DNA from: a virus
Virus record (IMG/VR): IMGVR_UViG_3300021961_000577
Coordinates: 1 to 25,421 of that record
Length of the DNA stretch: 25,421 bases
Direction: 5' to 3' (one strand)
Both the position numbers and the translations under genes were made by a program. Of the stretch, positions 21,417 to 25,421 are shown one piece after another; within the stretch, counting starts at the first letter, position 1, and every line of letters begins with the position of its first letter. The notes under the pieces are model-generated. The model made no database searches, was not told the DNA's origin, and saw only the letters and a program-made list of their open reading frames with translations.

Positions 21417-21961
21417 TTTACTATCCCCTGTTGATGATATTCTTCTATTATCTTTCTTTCTCTTTCAGGGTTATGTCTTGACCCATGATTTTTATTTCCA
21501 AATAATCTTTTATGATGTCTATTCCTTGTTTGAAAGAAATCATATCTATCTAAATAGATAGGTAATTTACAAACCTCATAAGTATAAAACCAATATAAAG
21601 AACTCATGCCAGTAGTTGGCATTTCTAAATTTAATTCTCCTCGCATCTTATGATAAGGAGTAAATCTCCATTTATAAGTATAAGGTTCTAGATAATCAGG
21701 AAAATGATGTAGTCTTGTTTCATTATCTTCAGCATTAAGCCTGATAATCATTTTAGGATAGATATTCGGTAAGTCTTTAATCTCATTAAATGCATTGGCA
21801 CTAAGATTATTAATCCAAATATCACAAGGCTCATAGATACCAAGATTCATTCTAACTTTGATGAATCCTCTATAACTTCTATCTTTGCCTGATTCGCTAT
21901 TACCTATTAAGACAACTTTTTTATTTCCTATGAAATCTTTAATGTTGTCTATTGTAATCAT
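21401..21961 (-). CDS. GT29 (sialyltransferase)-like glycosyltransferase
   Basis: A 186-residue protein. 'VVLIGNSES' at residues 17 to 24 or so, 'FIKVRMNLG' (34 to 41), 'CDIWINNL' (46 to 53), 'PTTGMSSLYW' (115 to 124), 'YLDRYDFF' (136 to 143) and 'SRHNPERE' (161 to 168) occur in the order found in GT29-like proteins: a nucleotide-sugar-binding G-N-S, a 'VRMN' motif, D-x-W, a 'P.TG' motif and a late His/Glu motif. Such enzymes transfer sialic acid or similar sugars to glycans. In a phage it might modify host surface sugars or virion proteins. It is shorter than eukaryotic GT29 enzymes, as are known phage and bacterial versions. The ATG overlaps the methyltransferase stop (ATGA), pointing to a joint role. 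Confidence 0.68.
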   Translation of the reverse strand: MITIDNIKDFIGNKKVVLIGNSESGKDRSYRGFIKVRMNLGIYEPCDIWINNLSANAFNEIKDLPNIYPKMIIRLNAEDNETRLHHFPDYLEPYTYKWRFTPYHKMRGELNLEMPTTGMSSLYWFYTYEVCKLPIYLDRYDFFQTRNRHHKRLFGNKNHGSRHNPERERKIIEEYHQQGIVKWINE

Positions 21962-22431
21962 TTAGTAAACTTTAATGTATAATCTTTATAATCGGAAAAT
22001 ATTTCTTGCCACCAGTCTCTTGGTTTAATAGTAGCATGAGCATTTTTACCATTCGGTAATAACTTAATAGCTTTACCTGTATGTACTGATATAAAATGAT
22101 GCTTAGCATTAAAACTAAATATATCATCTATTACTTGTTTTAACCCTATTTGTGGAATGTGTTCTAATACATCAATACAAATAACTAAATCAAACATCCC
22201 AATAGGTTTTTTACAAAATCTTAAAACTGCTGGGTCATAGCTAGTAACATTCCATTCTTTAGGTTGGTGTTTAGCTTGACCACATCCATAGTCTAGAATA
22301 GTTTCATAGTTATTGTCTTTAATGAGCTTATTAATCTCAGGAATATAATTTAAAAGGGTTCTTCCTTCCCAATAATTGTCTTTTTGATGAACTAACTTTG
22401 CTTGTTCTAAGTATTCTTCATACTCGTTCAT
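21958..22431 (-). CDS. SAM-dependent methyltransferase, class I
   Basis: A 157-residue protein with 'ILDYGCGQ' (residues 45 to 52; motif I, SAM binding), 'SYDPAV' (64 to 69; motif II acidic) and 'DLVICIDVLEHIP' (81 to 93; motif IV). The C-terminal part (HFISVHTGKAIKLLPNGKNA and PRDWWQEIFS) follows the small-molecule or sugar methyltransferase style and not the DNA methyltransferase N/DPPY type. The substrate is unknown; its coupling to a glycosyltransferase suggests a sugar or nucleotide-sugar. The start overlaps the 47-residue gene's stop by one base. Confidence 0.8.
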   Translation of the reverse strand: MNEYEEYLEQAKLVHQKDNYWEGRTLLNYIPEINKLIKDNNYETILDYGCGQAKHQPKEWNVTSYDPAVLRFCKKPIGMFDLVICIDVLEHIPQIGLKQVIDDIFSFNAKHHFISVHTGKAIKLLPNGKNAHATIKPRDWWQEIFSDYKDYTLKFTK

Positions 22432-22574
22432 TATTTCTTTTTCTTTTTCTTCTTAGCCATTCGTGCAGTGCTTAAAGCAATTGCCACTGCTTGTTTGCGT
22501 GGTCTCCCTGCTTTGATTTCTGTTCGGATATTTTTACTGATTGATTTTTGACTGTAACCTTTGATAAGTGGCAT
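22431..22574 (-). CDS. 47-residue conserved basic phage protein, DUF6496-like
   Basis: Begins MPLIKGYSQKSISKNIRTEI and continues KAGRPRKQAVAIALSTARMA, ending in seven lysines. The pattern 'MPL.KG.S...IS.NI..E...G.P..QA.AIAL..AR' is a well-known small phage protein of unknown function. The ATG follows GGAAGGAGAAACA, one of the best ribosome binding sites in the window. The stop overlaps the methyltransferase start by one base. Its family is often found in phage genomes beside DNA or structural genes. Confidence 0.88.
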   Translation of the reverse strand: MPLIKGYSQKSISKNIRTEIKAGRPRKQAVAIALSTARMAKKKKKKK

Positions 22575-22726
22575 TGTTTCTCCTTCCAGTGTTGATAGCA
22601 ATATAATTCAACATTAAAACCATTATTAATGACAACACCAAAAGAGCCATACTTACCACAAAAACAAAATTGATATTCATTTCTCTCTTGGTGTGTCCAA
22701 TTATAATACTCTCTTATTGAGTGCAA
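22472..22726 (-). CDS. Possible small Cys-containing protein overlapping another gene
   Basis: An 84-codon frame from a TTG at 22726, without a clear ribosome binding site. The first 50 residues look real: 'NEYQFCFCGKYGSFGVVINN' followed by 'GFNVELYCYQHW' has the 'C.CG..GS.G' then 'Y C' pattern of small phage zinc-binding proteins. The last 34 codons overlap the 47-residue DUF6496-like gene in another frame and look like frame noise (KSKQGDHANKQWQLL). Either the proteins genuinely overlap or this gene has lost its normal stop. The start is uncertain. Confidence 0.45.
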   Translation of the reverse strand: MHSIREYYNWTHQERNEYQFCFCGKYGSFGVVINNGFNVELYCYQHWKEKQCHLSKVTVKNQSVKISEQKSKQGDHANKQWQLL

Positions 22727-22858
22727 TTAGTGCATCAATCCATGACCTAACCAAATAATAACTAAGATAGCTACTAATTTGATTGCATTGGCTAAAGACC
22801 AATAAGGGTCTAACCAATCTAATCCATTACTAATGTTATTCCATAACCATTTTTTCAT
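22727..22858 (-). CDS. 43-residue membrane protein next to the holin
   Basis: Begins MKKWLWNNISNGLDWLDPYW and ends SLANAIKLVAILVIIWLGHG-LMH. One transmembrane helix at about residues 21 to 40, with basic residues before it. The ATG is preceded by AAGGAGAAC and lies one base after the holin-like gene's stop, so both are translated together. As part of the lysis cassette it might be an antiholin, a holin subunit or a small spanin-like peptide; none is shown by motif. Probably a real gene because of its ribosome binding site and position. Confidence 0.7.
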   Translation of the reverse strand: MKKWLWNNISNGLDWLDPYWSLANAIKLVAILVIIWLGHGLMH

Positions 22859-22859
22859 T

Positions 22860-23246
22860 CTAGTTCTCCTTCTTGAATTTATCGGCTATCTTTTCACCAC
22901 TTCTACCAACTACATATCCACCAATACCAACTAAAACAATATTGAGTAAAGAGTTTTGGACACTCTCAGGAATGTTGGGAGCAGTGAAACCGAACCAATG
23001 AGCTACAACTAAACCTGCAAAGACTAACATCATAATTGGTCTCCAGTTTCTTTGTAGCCATCCACCTTTAGCTTCAGCAGTAATAATCTGTGCTTGAGCT
23101 TCCAGTTCTTTTAATTGACCTGATAATAATTGTTGTTGAATAGATTGTTTAATCTTTTCAGCTTCAGCTTTATTATCTATTGTTTTGTCAATTGTATTAA
23201 ATAAAGTTTTTACCATTGGTGCAACTGCACCTAAAATGCCTAACAT
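22860..23246 (-). CDS. Holin-like protein (3TM superfamily style)
   Basis: A 128-residue protein beginning MLGILGAVAPMVKTLFNTID. An amphipathic, Gln/Glu/Lys-rich central part (KQSIQQQLLSGQLKELEAQA) is followed by 'GGWLQRNWRPIMMLVFAGLV', 'PESVQNSLLNIVLVGIGGYV' and a basic tail (VGRSGEKIADKFKKEN). The segment 'W.QRNWRP..ML.F...' with two transmembrane helices after it is typical of the phage 3TM holin family. Holins time lysis by opening the inner membrane. It starts two bases after the endolysin stop, which supports the call. Confidence 0.83.
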   Translation of the reverse strand: MLGILGAVAPMVKTLFNTIDKTIDNKAEAEKIKQSIQQQLLSGQLKELEAQAQIITAEAKGGWLQRNWRPIMMLVFAGLVVAHWFGFTAPNIPESVQNSLLNIVLVGIGGYVVGRSGEKIADKFKKEN

Positions 23247-23248
23247 AA

Positions 23249-23650
23249 TTAAAACCTATAAAATGAATGATTGCCAATAATGACTATCGGTTGTTTAATT
23301 GAATCATCTTCTTCGTTTCTTACCCAACTAGGAAGTAATCCTTTTACATGATAATGATTAGCTCCTTGAGTAGGGTCGGAGACTTCATCATCTAAGACAG
23401 AATGACAAACTTCTATTTGTTCTTTTAAATCTTCTTCAGTAAGTTTATCCATCTTTGCTCTGTTTGGGTCTGATTCTAACCAACAAGAAAACTGATATTT
23501 CTTTAAACAGACTTCTTCAATAGTTCTTCCCCACCATTTAGGATTCATAGCTCTGTTTTTTATAACCCAAGCTACAGCTATTTGACCCTCTGTTGATTCT
23601 CCTCTTGCTTCACCCCAAACAGTTTTAGCCATAATTAATAATTCTTGCAT
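23249..23650 (-). CDS. Endolysin: SleB-type cell wall hydrolase
   Basis: A 133-residue protein with 'VWGEARGESTEGQIAVAWVI' at residues 11 to 30, then 'KNRAMNP', the signature of SleB/Hydrolase_2 lytic enzymes; E14 is the expected catalytic Glu. It continues 'EVCLKKYQFSCW' and 'DPTQGANHYHVKGLLPSWVR', the second conserved part with the His pair and W, and ends IGNHSFYRF. It cleaves peptidoglycan glycan strands. It lacks a signal peptide, so it should depend on the holin beside it. An in-frame ATG six codons downstream is an alternative, but AAGGAAAAATAA before the first ATG supports the longer form. Confidence 0.9.
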   Translation of the reverse strand: MQELLIMAKTVWGEARGESTEGQIAVAWVIKNRAMNPKWWGRTIEEVCLKKYQFSCWLESDPNRAKMDKLTEEDLKEQIEVCHSVLDDEVSDPTQGANHYHVKGLLPSWVRNEEDDSIKQPIVIIGNHSFYRF

Positions 23651-23830
23651 TTATTTTTCCTTTTCTATTTGAATGTTCTTTAGCTCATCAACTACTAATT
23701 TGCTTATATCGTCAAATAAAACTTTTAGTAAACCTATATCAATATCAAGACTATTTCTCTCTGTAATAGCTTTGACTTCTTCATTAGTCATTGTGATTCT
23801 TAATTTGTTTACTACTTTTACTATTCTCAT
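23651..23830 (-). CDS. Small helical protein, 59 residues
   Basis: Frame MRIVKVVNKLRITMTNEEVK then AITERNSLDIDIGLLKVLFD, ending ELKNIQIEKEK. The start overlaps the phosphoesterase stop (ATGA) and its TAA directly abuts the endolysin ATG, so it fills the entire gap between the two. It is predicted to be helical with an acidic centre. I do not recognise it. It fills 180 bases that would otherwise be empty in a compact operon. Confidence 0.68.
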   Translation of the reverse strand: MRIVKVVNKLRITMTNEEVKAITERNSLDIDIGLLKVLFDDISKLVVDELKNIQIEKEK

Positions 23831-24537
23831 ATAACTAAATTACCAGTCCATTTATTATTTTTCAATGGCATAGGTATTAGCTTTCCAACTCCATTATCTA
23901 TAATGGCAGTGCCAATAACTGGTCTTTTAATGAATGTTTTTTGATATTCAAAAGCTGGATGATGTGGGTCTATCAAACATCCACAACTAATAGCTGTAAT
24001 GAGTTTAGAAGGACTGGATGTCATAGATAAACTATACTGTGTGTGGAAATGTCCACTCACAAAAGAGCATCCTAATTCTTTAGCAGATTGAAGAACATCT
24101 CTTTTAAAATTATGGGTAAAATACCAATCTTGTCCATCTATTTTGAGAATGACTTTATCATGCCATTTCCAATCAGCTTCTATATCTAATAATTGGTTAA
24201 AATCTTTTAAGAAGTCTGCTGGAATACCATTTAACTCAGCTTTTCTTCTAACTCTTAAATCATGATTACCAATAGTAATATCTAATTTAGGAAATAGTTT
24301 TTGATACTTTTTTAATTTCTTTCTTGTTTTAGATAATTCTAATATTGGACTATCTACTATAGGGGAATTAGGTCTTGATGCTTGTATAGAAGCTACATCT
24401 AAAATATCTCCTATAGAGATAACATAAGTTGGTTTGAATTGTTTATTGATAGCAGACAGAAAATCATAAGCTGATGGATGTTCTGCTGGAATATGTAAGT
24501 CTGATAAGATTAAAACTCTTTTTGTATTTATTTTCAC
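23827..24537 (-). CDS. Calcineurin-like metallophosphoesterase
   Basis: A 236-residue enzyme with all the motifs of the family: 'ILSDLH' (D13, H15), 'ISIGDILD' (G43, D44, D47), 'IGNHD' (residues 89 to 93), 'FTHNF' (H142) and 'SGHFHTQ' (H163, H165). Two metal ions are held by these residues, and the enzyme hydrolyses phosphomonoesters, phosphodiesters or nucleotides. In phages members of this family may act as nucleases or in nucleotide or RNA-end metabolism; the substrate here is unknown. It starts at GTG, overlapping the previous stop (GTGA). Confidence 0.88.
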   Translation of the reverse strand: MKINTKRVLILSDLHIPAEHPSAYDFLSAINKQFKPTYVISIGDILDVASIQASRPNSPIVDSPILELSKTRKKLKKYQKLFPKLDITIGNHDLRVRRKAELNGIPADFLKDFNQLLDIEADWKWHDKVILKIDGQDWYFTHNFKRDVLQSAKELGCSFVSGHFHTQYSLSMTSSPSKLITAISCGCLIDPHHPAFEYQKTFIKRPVIGTAIIDNGVGKLIPMPLKNNKWTGNLVI

Positions 24538-24725
24538 GAATTTAATTGTTCACTGGCATTAACACAAGCAAAATGATATTTGCGAACATTCTGCTCATCT
24601 AAAATTAACTTTAAGTCATTTCCTAAAATTTTACAATGTTCAAAGGATTGAGTTTTTTCATTAATAGATAGACAAACAGAATTGACGCAAAACCACCCTA
24701 CTAAAAAGATGGCAGGTAAGTTCAC
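24534..24725 (-). CDS. Small exported protein with signal-peptide-like start
   Basis: 63 residues from a GTG, beginning MNLPAIFLVGWFCVNSVCLS, a hydrophobic segment like a signal peptide or membrane anchor. The rest, 'EKTQSFEHCKILGNDLKLIL', then 'YHFACVNASEQLNS', has two Cys that could form a disulphide in the periplasm. The gene overlaps both neighbours by GTGA. A spanin or exclusion-type role is conceivable. No family is recognised. Confidence 0.62.
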   Translation of the reverse strand: MNLPAIFLVGWFCVNSVCLSINEKTQSFEHCKILGNDLKLILDEQNVRKYHFACVNASEQLNS

Positions 24726-24961
24726 TTGATAACACCTAGCAGTTTAGTAAAACCTACTAGGATTGAAACAACAACACCTATAACCACAAGAACTTTTAAT
24801 CCACCTTTGGCATACTTCATTGAAGTATCTAGTTCTTCTATTTTTCTATTTGCTTCTTTTAAATCAGTAGTGAGGTGGTCAATCTTTTCTTCCATGACTG
24901 TTAGTTTGGTGATTAGTACTTCTACCTTTTCACCTAAATCTAACTTTGTCATGTTCGGCAT
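24722..24961 (-). CDS. Coiled-coil protein with C-terminal membrane anchor
   Basis: 79 residues. 'LGEKVEVLITKLTVMEEKID' through 'TDLKEANRKIEELDTSMKYA' is a coiled coil, followed by 'LKVLVVIGVVVSILVGFTKL', one transmembrane helix. This layout is like XhlA hemolysin-type or tail-anchored phage membrane proteins linked to lysis. The ATG overlaps the preceding stop by one base (TAATG). A second in-frame ATG is three codons later. Its role in lysis is inferred only. Confidence 0.7.
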   Translation of the reverse strand: MPNMTKLDLGEKVEVLITKLTVMEEKIDHLTTDLKEANRKIEELDTSMKYAKGGLKVLVVIGVVVSILVGFTKLLGVIK

Positions 24962-25233
24962 TATGCACCTAACCCTAACTTTATTTGTTGTTGCTTTTCA
25001 AATGCTTCCATTAGTTCTTTATCTTTAGCTAGTTTGGATTGATATTCAGCTAGTTCTTTTTGGTTTTTAACTACATCTTCAAATGTCATAGTCATTATTT
25101 GCTTTCTTAATTCTGCGTTTCTTTCGTGTCCTTTTTCAAGTCTATCCAATAAGAAGTGATTATGTTCTCTTAATTCTCTTACTTCTTTTTTAACTTCTCT
25201 TAATTGTTTTTGTAGTTCTTTTTCTGTTGCCAT
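24961..25233 (-). CDS. Coiled-coil protein, 90 residues
   Basis: Begins MATEKELQKQLREVKKEVRE and is charged and helical throughout (ELREHNHFLLDRLEKGHERN, then TFEDVVKNQKELAEYQSKLA), ending KLGLGA. It has a strong AAGGGGGT ribosome binding site. No transmembrane segment is present. Possibly a partner of the adjacent coiled-coil membrane protein, since their genes overlap by one base. Function unknown. Confidence 0.7.
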   Translation of the reverse strand: MATEKELQKQLREVKKEVRELREHNHFLLDRLEKGHERNAELRKQIMTMTFEDVVKNQKELAEYQSKLAKDKELMEAFEKQQQIKLGLGA

Positions 25234-25243
25234 TTTAACCCCC

Positions 25244-25421
25244 TTATTTTGCTAATTGGTCTTGTTGTAATAACCACATTAGTTTATCAATTTGTCGTTC
25301 CATTTCATCATATTTCTGATGCATCATCATTAACTTAGATAAATCTCTTTCATTATTGGCTATTCTACTATCCATTTTAGATATAAACCAAACTAAAGAT
25401 ACTGACTGAATTACTATTGCC
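25244..25421 (-). CDS. Small membrane protein with coiled coil, truncated at the right edge
   Basis: Partial: the start lies beyond the window. The frame reads AIVIQSVSLVWFISKMDSRI then ANNERDLSKLMMMHQKYDEM and ends KLMWLLQQDQLAK. A hydrophobic segment is followed by a helical, charged coiled coil, giving a membrane-anchored layout that mirrors the coiled-coil protein at 24722. It ends 10 bases before the next gene's ATG and probably belongs to the same operon. Small phage proteins with an N-terminal anchor and 'FISKMDSRI'-like text have been seen in many genomes; role unknown. Confidence 0.6.
   Translation of the reverse strand, partial: AIVIQSVSLVWFISKMDSRIANNERDLSKLMMMHQKYDEMERQIDKLMWLLQQDQLAK

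Noticed and set aside
24726-25028. Plus-strand 100-codon frame antisense to the coiled-coil membrane proteins
   Set aside because: Ser/Thr/Leu-rich complement of coiled-coil codons; the minus-strand genes are coupled and have ribosome binding sites.
1-25421. tRNA genes, CRISPR arrays, insertion sequences and integration genes
   Set aside because: I looked for cloverleaf-like segments, regularly spaced repeats, transposase or integrase motifs and saw none. A tRNA search program would settle the first.

Overview
The window is one dense stretch of a tailed, double-stranded DNA bacteriophage genome. It has the gene content of a siphovirus: a tape-measure gene, tail-assembly chaperones, a tail-tube gene and a lambda J-type tip protein, with no contractile sheath. 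Base composition is strongly A+T-rich throughout. Several small genes and the central-tip architecture resemble those I know from marine phages, so a low-GC marine bacterium such as a SAR11 or OM43 relative is a plausible host; that is inference. No integrase, tRNA, CRISPR array or insertion sequence was seen, and neither was a DNA polymerase or helicase. Both ends of the window cut genes.

Leftward block, positions 1 to 16758 (minus strand). Read in the direction of transcription it begins with a small LexA-type winged-helix protein, a DUF1376 replication-initiation-like protein and a possible DUF6456-like regulator. It then runs through small terminase, a structural protein, two small basic proteins, large terminase, portal, Mu F/SPP1 gp7-like protein, scaffold, major capsid protein, head-tail connectors, tail terminator, tail-tube protein, G and G-T chaperones, tape measure, three tail-tip proteins and the start of a fibre gene. 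This is an SPP1-like head order with no visible maturation protease. A strong intrinsic terminator follows the capsid gene. The tail chaperone carries a clear -1 frameshift site (ten A residues) that yields a G-T fusion reaching into the tape-measure gene.

Rightward block, 16863 to 21140 (plus strand). It starts from a divergent promoter region and holds about a dozen small, tightly overlapping genes. Most are unrecognised. Recognisable products are a RecB/Cas4-like nuclease, a second small PD-(D/E)XK-like nuclease and an HNH-like protein. Two genes in this block, 3.5 kb apart, share the same leader and the same hairpin at their 3' end around unrelated bodies. The second has a very good sigma-70 promoter of its own.

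Right leftward block, 21129 to 25421 (minus strand). It converges on the rightward block with overlapping gene ends inside a long inverted repeat. It carries coiled-coil and membrane-anchored small proteins, a calcineurin-like phosphoesterase, a SleB-type cell-wall hydrolase, a holin-like protein with another small membrane protein, small conserved phage proteins, a SAM-dependent methyltransferase and a GT29 (sialyltransferase)-like protein. Lysis and surface or glycan modification are the likely themes here.

The observations most worth following up are the frameshift site, the paired leader/hairpin cassettes with a possible dual start, the compact divergent control region next to the LexA-like protein, and the methyltransferase/glycosyltransferase pair.
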